A stretch of DNA of 64,000 nt from assembly GCA_034620365.1 (NCBI GenBank), contig JAQGEQ010000263.1:62001-126000 (forward strand). The letters run 5' to 3'. Every line of letters starts with the position of its first letter. The stretch's first letter is position 1. The translations under genes were made by a program, and so were the position numbers. The stretch comes from Pegea sp. RAD2-039. Taxonomy: Eukaryota; Chordata; Thaliacea; Salpida; Salpidae. Below the pieces are notes generated by a model. It saw only the letters and a list, made by a program, of their open reading frames with translations. It was not told the DNA's origin and did no database searches. Shown here one piece after another: positions 51,361 through 63,113 of the stretch.

Positions 51361-53540
51361 AGATTATTAGTTTTTCAGAGGAAGTAGTTGTCCAAGTGAA
51401 ACAAATTTATAACCAAACTACAAAACTGTAAAAATAAAAAAAAATGTTTTCAATGGAACTCTTATTGCAGTGACTTTTTCTATATTTTTTAATTAGATTT
51501 TAGTATCAAACATGTTTAAAACTTGACTAATTTCAGTCTAAAGTATAAAGTAAAAAAAAAAAACGACATAGAAGTAATCAAAAACTTTATCTGGTTTTTC
51601 GGCAACCTTCTGTCTCGACAACAGCAACTTTTGAAAGCTATAAAAATAGTTTCATAATTATTCTTAAAATATAATCAATTTAAAAAAAAAACATTTTAGT
51701 CAGTAGTAGTGGTTCTGAAGTTTCGTGAACTGCTTATAAATAAAGTTTGATTTTTAGTTAAAATATTAAATGCGTCAAGGAGTCAAGAATCACGTGGTAA
51801 GAAGCATCGTGCCCTTTGTGGCTACTGATGACGTCACAAACATCGCAAATTTGCTACGTCACAAGTGCAGTTGCTTCTTAGAACTTAAAGAAATGATACT
51901 TCATCAGTGACGTCATCATTTAATCAACAAGCAGAAGAAGAAGCGGTGATGACGTATCAACGCGATTCTTAGCCGAAAGTATTTAAAATCAAATTCCAAA
52001 TCATCAATTTAACTTTTTGTGGAAAGCAAAACTATATTTAAAAAGATTTTAAACTATTTTAAGTTTCCATAAGTTTTTCGTTTAAATATTTAAGTTATTT
52101 TAAGTTTATAAACACATTCGAAAGCTAAATTCCATAAGTTGCAAAGAATATTTATAAAAATATCTAATTTGTGCATTACTTACATCAAAATGTAAAAAAC
52201 TTTGAATAAAATCTTTTCTATTTCAGAAATATGAAGATTTAATCTAAGCAAGTGGCGGCTAAAAGTTATTCGGCCAAATTTGGAGGTTCTTGTAAGGTGC
52301 TAACATCAGTAAAAAAACTGTTTTTGTTTGGGTTTGATTTAACGAGGAGTTTTGACATATCAAGGTGCTAAATTGAACCATCTGGGTTTTATTTTAAGTC
52401 TTTATTTTACTGTCTTCCACTAAATTTTAAATTTCAAAAAGATAAAACTTTCGCTCAATAATTAGTACGTGAGCAAACTTTATTAAAAAGTACAAAATCA
52501 CTAAATAAATTTTGCATAAAAATAGTAGTTGATAAATTAAGCAAATAAATTGATTTATTTAAAGGTTTGTTTTACAATTTCAGTTGTAATTCAATAAAAA
52601 TGTTAATTTATAGCTTTTGGTTGTAAATCTAAAAGTAAACAATTTCTTGTTTGTTTAAGAATAAAGTTAGATTATTTAACATACAACACGTATCAACAAA
52701 ACCATCAAAAATAAAGTATTTTTGTAAAAATGCCACAAATTATAGCAATATCCGTTTCCGTTAGACTATATGCCAAAAAATATCTGAAACTAATCTGGGT
52801 TCTTTTTTACAAGAATTTTAAAAGTTTTTAGAAGTGATTTGGTTATCAAAAGTTGTTAGAATCATGAATTAAAAGACTTTTAATGATTTATATCACATTT
52901 ATTAAACTGATTTTTTGTAAAAAACTTTTTAAAGCTTCGGATATTTGATATATAAATAAGATAGTGTAGGTTAGTGCTGAGAAATAAAAAAATCACATTT
53001 TTTCCTCTCATTTTAATAAAAAAATCAAAAATTTGAAAAAAGTATTGAAAAATTTTATTGATAAACTGCATAAGTAGACTACAAAAAAATAAAAATTACA
53101 AAATTTACACAAGTTCAAGTAGACAAGATCTTGAATATTATTTAATGCTATAGAATATTCAAACAACAAAATACAAAAAAAAAATGTTTACGAATATCTA
53201 GTAAGATCTATTCTGTGATTATTTATCATTTAATATGGAATCATTTAGAAATTCAACTTCCGAAAGATACTTGAAAATTGATGTCACTGATAAATGAAAA
53301 TATTGCACAAAAAGATTGATCTGAAATTAATCACAGCAGCAGAAAGTCAGATTAGATCTTGTCAACTTCTATAGATTCATCTTCAGAAGAAATTGGTTGA
53401 AACATAAAGTTTCTAAATTCAAGAAAATTACAAAAAAAAGTTTGAAAAAGAAATCTTGATAAAAAATAAAAGCTTCCAAATCAATTTTCAAAATCGCAAT
53501 TCAAGATGAATCAAAAAAAGTTTGGATAAAATGAAGACAG
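51361..53540. other. Intergenic stretch between SINE and RALGAPB
   Basis: No supported gene. A patch at 51780-51960 is GC-richer and holds two exact TGACGTCA octamers plus two near-matches. The last few hundred bases are the 3' flank or UTR of RALGAPB. The rest is AT-rich. Confidence 0.5.
51829..51915. promoter_or_regulatory. CRE-like cluster: two TGACGTCA octamers and near-matches
   Basis: Exact octamers at 51829-51836 and 51908-51915, with CTACGTCA near 51853 and TGACGTAT near 51952. This is the densest cluster in the window. No gene start is recognised within 1 kb, so it could be a distal regulatory element or part of a repeat. Confidence 0.4.
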
Positions 53541-56500
53541 CTACCTAATAGTAGCAGCTTCTTTATAAGTAGGATCAAATAAACGAGTAAAAAAATCAGG
53601 TGGGGTACATTTGTGTTGGAATTTAGTGATCAGTTCCAGCAGTTGCTGTTTCCTTCTGACATGAGGTGAACAGTATTCAGCAGCGAGACGATATCTGCTA
53701 CACATATTCATCAAAGTTGTCCGGATCACAATCCCTAGAGATTAAAGATCAGTTTCTAGTTTGATGTAAGACTTTTAAGATGTACCTAAAGATCGACGAC
53801 TGACTACGGATCCTGAAAGAGCCGGAAGAGCAAATCCGGACTTGCTTGTTGCTGAGCAATCTTGTTTGATTCGAATCAGGAATAATCCTGATTCTAAAGG
53901 ATGAATAAATATGGCAGGAAGCTGTCTGCAAAGACACATTTGAGATCAGTACAATGATTCAATGATCACCTTGAAGAAAGTCCATACTCTTCATGAGTTG
54001 ACATATAAGCTTCAAATTGATCCACGTTAACATCCTCTGCGAAGAATCAACTTTAAATGAAGTCTTAAGATTCTATAACTCACCAATTGAATCGTAAGAC
54101 TCACACCAGAAAATTGCAACTCTAGAATCAACCAAAACTGAAGAAGAACCTTTCCCAATCCCAAAATTCATCTTCTTCGACCTCACAGTAGGACTTGAAG
54201 GACTCTCCTAAGATGAAATCATTTGAATCAAGGACACTACTACAATTACAAACCTGTGTAGGAAGAACTCCATCAATAAATTCTAAAATCATTTTACTGT
54301 CATCAGTCGGTGAGATGATTGTAGTTGGTGGTTCAGATGGTTTGTTGATGGTTTCAACCGAAGAAATAGTTTTGTTGGAAGTTGGAACAATAAAAGCGAC
54401 CTCTGTACTGACATCAGCGTAATAAAGAAGAAATCTATCTCCATTAAAAACTCCTATTCCATCTTGCTGTAGATCAACACCATCTGCAACCAACAACAAC
54501 TGGTTCCAACCAGTTTCTGTGATTCAAATAACGAAATAAACCTTTTTCATCAGCTGGTTTCGAACTACGATGGTTGCTATGACTACCACACCATCCTGGA
54601 TGGTTGTCACGGTTGACTACCCAACCGAGAGAAAGGAGAAACTCACTGAAAGTTGGTTGCAAGTCGGTCACGTGACCGTTCATGTTGCCGAGTACCTACA
54701 GAAAGAGGATGAGGATCAGATGAAGTGATGAGGATCAGATGAAGTGATGAGGATCAGATGAAGTGATGAGGATCAGATGAAGTGATGAAGATCAGATGAA
54801 GTGATGAGGATCAGATGAAGTGATGAGGATCAGATGAAGTGATGAAGATCAGATGAAGTGATGAGGATCAGATGAAGTGATGAAGATCAGATGAAGTGAT
54901 GAGGATCAGATGAAGTGATGAAGATCAGATGAAGTGATGAAGATCAGATGAAGTGATGAAGATCAGATGAAGTGATGAAGATCAGATGAAGTGATGAGGA
55001 TCAGATGAAGTGATGAGGATCAGATGAAGTGATGAGGATCAGATGAAGTGATGAAGATCAGATGAAGTGATGAAGATCAGATGAAGTGATGAAGATCAGA
55101 TGAAGTGATGAAGGATGAGGATCAGATGAAGTGATGAAGATCAGATGAAGTGATGAAGATCAGATGAAGTGATGAAGATCAGATGAAGTGATGAGGATCA
55201 GATGAAGTGAAGAGGATCAGATGAAGTGATGAAGATCAGATGAAGTGATGAGGATCAGATGAAGTGAAGAGGATCAGATGAGGTGAAGAGGATCAGATGA
55301 AGTGATGAGGATCAGATGAAGTGAAGAGGATCAGATGAGGTGAAGAGGATCAGATGAAGTGATGAGGATCAGATGAAGTGATGAAGATCAGATGAAGTGA
55401 TGAGGATCAGATGAAGTGATGAGGATCAGATGAAGTGATGAAGATCAGATGAAGTGATGAGGATCAGATGAAGTGATGAGGATCAGATGAAGTGATGAGG
55501 ATCAGATGAAGTGATGAGGATCAGATGAAGTGATGAATCAGATGAAGTGATGAAGATCAGATGAAGTGATGAAGATCAGATGAAGTGATGAGGATCAGAT
55601 GAAGTGATGAGGATCAGATGAAGTGATGAGGATCAGATGAAGTGATGAGGATCAGATGAAGTGATGAGGATCAGATGAAGTGATGAAGATCAGATGAGGT
55701 GATGAGGATCAGATGAAGTGATGAGGATCAGATGAAGTGATGAAGATCAGATGAAGTGATGAAGATCAGATGAAGTGATGAAGATCAGATGAAGTGATGA
55801 GGATCAGATGAAGTGATGAAGATCAGATGAAGTGATGAAGATCAGATGAAGTGATGAAGATCAGATGAAGTGATGAGGATCAGATGAAGTGATGAGGATC
55901 AGATGAAGTGATGAGGATCAGATGAAGTGATGAGGATCAGATGAAGTGATGAAGATCAGATGAAGTGATGAAGATCAGATGAAGTGATGAAGATCAGATG
56001 AAGTGATGAGGATCAGATGAAGTGATGAAGATCAGATGAAGTGATGAGGATCAGATCAGATGAAGTGATGAAGATCAGATGAAGTGATGAGATCAGATGA
56101 AGTGATGAGATCAGATGAAGTGATGAGGATCAGATGAAGTGATGAAGATCAGATGAAGTGATGAAGATCAGATGAAGTGATGAAGATCAGATGAAGTGAT
56201 GAGGATCAGATGAAGTGATGAGGATCAGATAAGTGATGAGGATCAGATGAAGTGATGAGGATCAGATGAAGTGATGAGGATCAGATGAAGTGATGAAGAT
56301 CAGATGAAGTGATGAAGATCAGATGAAGTGATGAGGATCAGATGAAGTGATGAAGATCAGATGAAGTGATGAGGATCAGATGAAGTGATGAGGATCAGAT
56401 GAAGTGATGAGGATCAGATGAAGTGATGAGGATCAGATGAAGTGATGAGGATCAGATGAAGTGATGAAGATCAGATGAAGTGATGAGATCAGATGAAGTG

Positions 56501-59500
56501 ATGAGGATCAGATGAAGTGATGAAGATCAGATGAAGTGATGAGATCAGATGAAGTGATGAAGATCAGATGAAGTGATGAGGATCAGATGAAGTGATCAGA
56601 TGAAGTGATGAAGATCAGATGAAGTGATGAGGATCAGATCAGATGAAGTGATGAAGATCAGATGAAGTGATGAGGATCAGATGAAGTGATGAGGATCAGA
56701 TGAAGTGATGAGGATCAGATGAAGTGATGAAGATCAGATGAAGTGATGAGGATCAGATGAAGTGATGAGGATCAGATGAAGTGATGAGGATCAGATGAAG
56801 TGATGAGGATCAGATGAAGTGATGAGGATCAGATGAAGTGATGAGATCAGATGAAGTGATGAAGATCAGATGAAGTGATGAAGATCAGATGAAGTGATGA
56901 AGATCAGATGAAGTGATGAGGATCAGATGAAGTGATGAAGATCAGATGAAGTGATGAAGATCAGATGAAGTGATGAAGATCAGATGAAGTGATGAGGATC
57001 AGATGAAGTGAAGAGGATCAGATGAAGTGATGAAGATCAGATGAAGTGATGAGGATCAGATGAGGTGAAGAGGATCAGATGAAGTGATGAGATCAGATGA
57101 AGTGATGAGGATCAGATGAAGTGAAGAGGATCAGATGAGGTGAAGAGGATCAGATGAAGTGATGAGGATCAGATGAAGTGATGAAGATCAGATGAAGTGA
57201 TGAGGATCAGATGAAGTGATGAAGATGAGGATCAGATGAAGTGATGAGGATCAGATGAAGTGATGAAGGATCAGATGAAGTGATGAGGATCAGATGAAGT
57301 GATGAGGATCAGATGAAGTGATGAAGATCAGATGAAGTGATGAAGATCAGATGAAGTGATGAGGATCAGATGAAGTGATGAAGATCAAATGAAGTGATGA
57401 AGATCAAATGAAGTGATGAGGATCAGATGAAGTGATGAGGATCAGATGAGGTGATGAGGATCAGATGAAGTGATGAGGATCAGATGAAGTGATGAGGATC
57501 AGATGAAGTGATGAGGATCAGATGAAGTGATGAAGATCAGATGAAGTGATGAAGATCAGATGATGAAGATCTTGTACTTCTTTTCGGGAGCTTTGTCCAG
57601 CTTTCACATAGAAGATGAAAGCAGTATCATGAACTCGAGTTGAGATTGAATCGAAGTGTTCCAATTCCGATCCAAATGTTGGATCCTTCTCATTAATCAT
57701 CACAGAGAACGATCCAAGCTACAAATCAAAGATGAAGAAGATGAAGAAGACACAAAAATTGCGAGTTACTTCATTAGGAGTAGGACTTGTCTCAGTTTTG
57801 TTCCAAATTGAATCTAATGAGAGGAAGTTGAAATGTGAGAGCAACATCCGAGCAGCCTGATAACTCTTCACAGGATCAGGAGCGACACACTCCGGCATTT
57901 TCACCACTTTCATGTTTCTATGGAAACTACAAATTGAAGATGCGATGGATGCAAGAAGATCAGATCACCTGCTAATATCAGCTTCATACTTCGCTTGTTC
58001 TTCAATCAATTCATTCAACTTTTCAATTTGTTCAGATTGCTGAGAACCAATCTCAATTTAGAGCAAGATCAAATATAGGATCAAGATCACCTTTTTACTA
58101 GGAACATCTTTTAAAAGAGGGATGCTGCAGTCCGCTTTTACTAATGGGATACTATCTACTTCTTCTGGAAAAACTCGCGGGCGTTTTCTTCTGTAAGATA
58201 CTGATCCTTCTGCTAATGGTTTGGGGCGAGGGAATGGCTTTAAAAGAGTTTCTGCGGATAACTTGTCACTCCTAAGATCAGAAGATATCAACTTCCAATC
58301 AGAGACACAAATTTCAAACTTACAAAGGAGTCTGCCGTAACTGAAACGTCCAAACTCGTTTGCTGGTCGCTGAACGGAGTAACATGGTTACAGAAGGATT
58401 GTGATCTGTAGAAATGGATGTTTAGGGGTCTTTTCGGGGATGTTTTGGATGAACCTCTTTCGTGAGTATGTTCTAAAAGAGCTGCTAGAATTCCTCCGTT
58501 TAATCCGAAGTAGCGATAATGAGAGATGGCTTCTGATTGGCTAATATCTTTATCAACAATCCCAAAAGCTTGAAGCAGAGATTTCTCATCAAGTAGACTA
58601 CAAGTGGAACTTGGAGAACAAGGAGATGGAAAAGCTCCAAGTTGCTCAAATAATCTGAAAGACATAAAATTGAATCTTCTGGAGGTTGGAAATGAGAGAT
58701 TTACAAAACAAGGAGTGTCTCTGCAGCTTCTTGAACTCTCTTTGAAACTGGATTCAATTTTTTTTCTTCTTTCATCACCTCTTTCACATCTGCATCAGAA
58801 GATTTCGATTTGCTCCCAGATAATCCTAATTCAATTATCCCCAAGACTTCAAGAAGACATTGCTGAAAAGGAAAATGCCGAAGTGAGGACGAGAAACGTC
58901 GCGCTTTATTACGTCACAAGACGCGGAAAGTCTATTCCCCAAATATGGATAAGTACCACTAAATTGTGGTCCTGGGACAGAAAATCTACAAACTGGTCAC
59001 TGCCCTGGTCAGCAAACATCTCTAAAGACTTCCACTATAATCAAAGCGCATGCGCAGAAAGGATGTCAACTGCTCCGGGATCAGAAATAAAGATCACTTA
59101 CTCGATCATCAGTGAGGTAAGGATGTTGAATCAACCAAGTTCCAAGTGTATGGAAAGCGGTGACGATCATAGAATGTAGTTCACGTTTATGCTGGGGTCT
59201 TGGTCGCTCACATTGACTAGTGATGTATTGACATAATTGTCGGATTGCCCGGACACTTTCATCTTTATCATTGATGTCAATCTTCATCTAAAATATGCAG
59301 ATTTACATCTTATTTGAGGTCTTTTGTCTCTCACTTTTGCCAATCCACTTAATAACTCCAGCGCTGCTAAGGAGATGGTGACGTCATATTTCCATGTATC
59401 CAGTTTGCGGGTAACTAAGAGGATTATTTGGATGAAGAGTCCGTGAGGAGTCTCTGAAATAGATCTTGATCATCTTGTGATCTTAGAGAAGAAGAGCACT

Positions 59501-62500
59501 CACCAACTGGAAGAGATTTGATAGTACTCTTTGGTGATATTCGTTCTTGATCTTGATCAGATGCAGCGGTGAAAAGAGCAGAATCCTGAAGAGTAAATAA
59601 AAGTGATCCTGCAACAAATTCAACCAATCAGAAGCAAGCAAATAAAGATCGAAAGATCGAACCTAAAATCATCTGTGTGTTGACGGGATCAACTTCAGCC
59701 TGAAGAGCTCCGGTCAATAAATCAATAACGCTTCTTCGGAGTGAATTAAAAGTTAGCTGATTGGATGAGGGAGTCTCATATGGAAGAGGAGCAAAATCCT
59801 TGATCCGATTCAAGATTAATCTTGTGGAAGATCACAAGGAAAGATCTTACCTCTAAATTATGATGTAGAGTGATTGGAATCATAGAAACTAGAAGATGAA
59901 TAGCAGCGCGTCGTAGATGAACCACATTAAGAAACGGTTTAAAAGCGGCAAGTTCTCTGGAAGTAAAATCAAATCAAAAACTTCTTCAAAATTGAAGATA
60001 GTAACCTGTCAGGAACAATAGTCTCTAAAGCAGTGATCACTGTTGGTAGTAAAGTAGTTACTCCCGGAAGATCGATACGGAAGAGATCTACGGAATTGAG
60101 GATGATACTAGCAAGGACTTGTTTACTTCCTCCCAAAAGTCCTTCGTTTAAAACCAGATAAAATCTAGAAAAAATTCTTATAACTCTCGATGAGGTTTGT
60201 GATCTGCTGGTAACCTGCAAACGTAAGCGGGGAGTATTTGTTCCCCTGATTTCTTTGATGAAAAGACCCGGCAAAGTACTCCACATGCTTCAGCTCTTCC
60301 TGCTTCTGCAGAGTCTTTGGATGGATTTCCAAACATCGGATTGTAAACAGAGATTCCATCAAATGAAGAAGCACTAGGCTGAGAGGGACTAGACATTCTT
60401 TGTCTTTGATCATTAGAATCTAAAGATAGATGAAGTAAGAAACTAAAGTGATCGCAGATTAATTCACCTTTTTCATTTGTGGTTCCAGCTAACGCGGCAT
60501 CGAACAACCATTCACCAAATAGATGAAGAATACTGTTACACTGGGATCGATTCCGGTTTGGTTTGATCCTCATCTCCATAGAGTCACCAACACCACATAC
60601 CAAGTTGGTGTTGAGAGTAAAACAAGATGAGTTGAGATTTGTTGAAGATAATGAAGTAGTTGATGACTTGACAGTGTTTGTTGAATGACTCTAAATCAAA
60701 TAGATGTTGAAATGTGATCCGCATCTGAAGATCAGCAAACTTTTTTAGTTTTACTCGACTTTCTTGATGTAGTTGGAGTCACTGAATGTGAAATTTGAGA
60801 TGCAGAAATATTTGGATAAGTGACTTCAAAACGATTATCTTCTGGTAATCCTGTTGAAATTTGAAATCAAAATACGAATTTGTAGTATTTAGTCTCACCT
60901 AGAAACGCGTCGACTACTGAAGATAAACCTTTTATCGCTTTTAAAAAGATCAGAGGTAGAAATTTCAAATGATGAAGCTGATCCAAGTTGTCAAAAGGTT
61001 CATTTGAATTCAAGTCATCTGTAGAAGTGCTCACAAAAGATTGTTTGTTCCATAAATCAGAAGGATCACTTTAAAAACAGAAGATCTTAAAAGAAGAACT
61101 GATTCTGTAGACAAAAACCTAATTAAATGTAAGATACGGAACCATGCTTGAATTAAAACTTCATGTGTTATATCATTTGGAATTATCTTGGCGTGTTCTT
61201 CTGCTACCTTTAATTCAGGTAAATCATCTCCATACATAAATTTTAAAACTCTAGATGATAGTAAATGATGTAGATAAACTCTATATAAAGATAACACTAG
61301 ATGGCGCTGTACTTAGATGTAGTTGCTGAGACTAATCTACTCCACCATTCAACAACAGATAAATGATGTCTCCATCTACTGAAGAAGATCTTAGCAGTCT
61401 TCCAGAAAGAAGGAGATGGAAAACTAGATCTACAAGCTAATAACCAGACTTTGAAAAAAGTATACATCAATAAATCACATATTTGTTCAGCTAAACCACC
61501 TAAAAAATTGAATTTTACAACAATTGATGAATTAGTGTGATTAAAACTCACTAGGTATTGATGATGGTGATAAGATTGTATCTGAGACTTTTAAAACAAA
61601 CTTCAACAAAACCTCCCAAGTAAGTCTGTCTAAAATGGTTGATTTATTAGCTAAATTTTGTATAGCTGTTAGCACAGTGTGGCATAATGCTAATTGGTTT
61701 CCATTAGCACCTTCACTTCTACAAACAAAACACTTTTTATAAATAATCGTGAGATGGTACAATGATGTCTTTTGTACCTTGGAATAAACAAGTTTTCAAG
61801 ATGCTCAACCATTTTACGGATAAAAGGTAAAGGGTTATTTCTGATTGGTTGTGGAATATTTGCTTTTGGATCTGTACCAACTGATAACCATTCCAAATAA
61901 ATCAGAACACTATCTTTTAACGTTTCAAACTCTGTAAGTGTCAGGGTTAAACCAAAACATATAATTTCCATGGTCCACTCCACCTAATATTGAATATATA
62001 ATAGATAATCTAATTTTAAGATGCTTGAAAAGATTTTTACTTGGCATATTGTGTCTAAATGTGGAACAACATTTGGTGAAGAAAAATCTTGTTGAGTTTC
62101 AGTTGGTGTACTATTCCCTAAAATAAAAATTGGATGCAAATAAAATAGAAAAGATACAAAATTGTATTCTTGAACTAACAACTATTTTTATCCTTCAATT
62201 TTGAACATTAATATTTATTTGGATAATATTATTTATAATAATATAATGAAGAAACTAAATCATATTTGAAACAAAAATGATGCAAGGTTAATTAGTATTA
62301 ATCAGTAAATTGTTTATTTATTTACAAAATAACACATGGCTACAGATAACAAAACATAACTCTTGTAGTAGACACAGAAAGATGTGACTTCAAAAAAACA
62401 AAACAAAAATACAGCTTATAATAATATATCTGTTGCCAACAAAATTATTTAAATCATAATTCAAGAAATATATTTAGTCATTTATAAATATCAGCTAATA

Positions 62501-62782
62501 AAATGTTTAAAAATAATTTATAAGAATAAACTAAAAGATAATTTATGATTAGCTACAATATCAGTCAACAGTTTTAATAATCGTTTTAATAACCAAATTT
62601 GATAAATGATACATTAGATAAAGTTTTGATTCTATATTGAGCTTACCATAATTTATACAAAGACTGGCAATAACTGATTTGGCGACATCTTTACCAACAT
62701 GAGATGGATATGTATGCAAGACACTTCGACATTTGTCAAAATCTAGCACCTCTGACTCAATATCTAACCAATCTTCATACAT
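53541..62782 (-). CDS. RALGAPB: Ral GTPase-activating protein subunit beta
   Basis: Twenty-eight exons join in frame to 1463 residues (human protein about 1490): 62782..62647, 62117..62041, 61983..61778, 61718..61552, 61499..61313, 61250..61119, 61068..60899, 60850..60741, 60690..60468, 60419..60215, 60164..60006, 59956..59851, 59798..59663, 59608..59504, 59453..59335, 59287..59102, 58862..58705, 58654..58324, 58291..58091, 58039..57969, 57926..57770, 57718..57578, 54695..54542, 54483..54254, 54207..54084, 54036..53970, 53925..53786, 53734..53541. Landmarks: WTMEIICFGLTLTL, WLLACRSSFPSPSFWKTAK, LHLFGEWLFDAA, EAGRAEACGVLCRVF, ISLAALELLSGLAK, ELHSMIVTAF, LLSHFNFLSLDSI, FLLSLGWVVNRDNHPGW, IFIHPLESGLFLIRI, PHVRRKQQ. 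The last seven exons cover the Rap/Ran-GAP-like domain. The beta subunit scaffolds the alpha subunit, and the complex inactivates RalA/B. Most introns are 50-60 bp; intron 22 is a 2.9-kb minisatellite. Confidence 0.96.
54707..57567 (-). repeat. 19-bp minisatellite filling RALGAPB intron 22
   Basis: About 150 copies of gatgaagatcagatgaagt or gatgaggatcagatgaagt (+ strand). Rarer variants are gaagaggatc, agatgaggtg, units shortened to gatgagatc, and a few deletions. The array starts 12 bases from the acceptor CTGTAG (54700..54696) and ends about 10 bases from the donor GTACAAG (57577). The flanking exons join in phase 0 (SSRKE then VLGNMNGHV), so it is a true intron. Because 19 is not a multiple of three, the array could not be coding at constant frame. 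On the transcribed strand the whole of 54701..57570 has no GT and no AG dinucleotide. Each unit carries CTGAT, which fits the CTRAY branch-point consensus. Confidence 0.95.
59379..59386. promoter_or_regulatory. TGACGTCA inside a RALGAPB exon
   Basis: The octamer falls in exon 15 and encodes part of KYDVTISLAAL. It is therefore constrained by protein sequence and may have no regulatory role. Confidence 0.2.
62118..62646. other. First intron of RALGAPB
   Basis: A 529-bp AT-rich intron, longer than most others in this gene. I see nothing else in it. Confidence 0.7.
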
Positions 62783-63113
62783 TTTGATTACAAATTTGTA
62801 TCTATTCTATCTTCATTAAAAAAACCTCTACAAAAAATAAATAAAATCAATTTTAAAGTAATTGATTAAATCACATTTTTTATAACTTTAAAATTAATAT
62901 AAATTATAAATGGAATAAATTTATAAATAGTAAGTTTTTCTAGCTTTCAATAATATTAACATTTAGTTATTTTTACAAGTTTATTTTTAGTATTAATTCT
63001 TTCATCCATCAAATATTATTTAATCAATAAAAAAAACACTTTCTGAAAAATATTTATAAAATAATTTATTTTCAAAATTGTCAACAAAATAGAAGAAAGT
63101 AGAAAAAGTCTAA
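62783..63113. other. RALGAPB 5' flank and spacer
   Basis: AT-rich spacer between two minus-strand genes. On the minus strand, a strong 3' splice site (TTTATTTTTTGTAG, ending at 62827) lies 44 bases before the RALGAPB start codon. It could close a 5' UTR intron or accept a spliced leader. Confidence 0.5.

Noticed and set aside
54195..54422. Plus-strand open frame
   Set aside because: Antisense to RALGAPB exon 24.
54707..57567. CRISPR-like array
   Set aside because: Units are directly adjacent with no unique spacers, and the array sits in an animal intron.
58604..59179. Plus-strand open frame of 191 codons
   Set aside because: Lies antisense to RALGAPB exons 16-18, whose homology is clear.
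59424..59503. Read-through end of RALGAPB exon 14
   Set aside because: The frame stops here; splicing GTGAGT at 59503 to CAG at 59454 restores the conserved GLFIQIILLVTRKL frame instead.
60574..60600. Very short intron starting GTATGTGG in RALGAPB
   Set aside because: The frame stays open across it and 27 bp is too short; treated as continuous exon 9.
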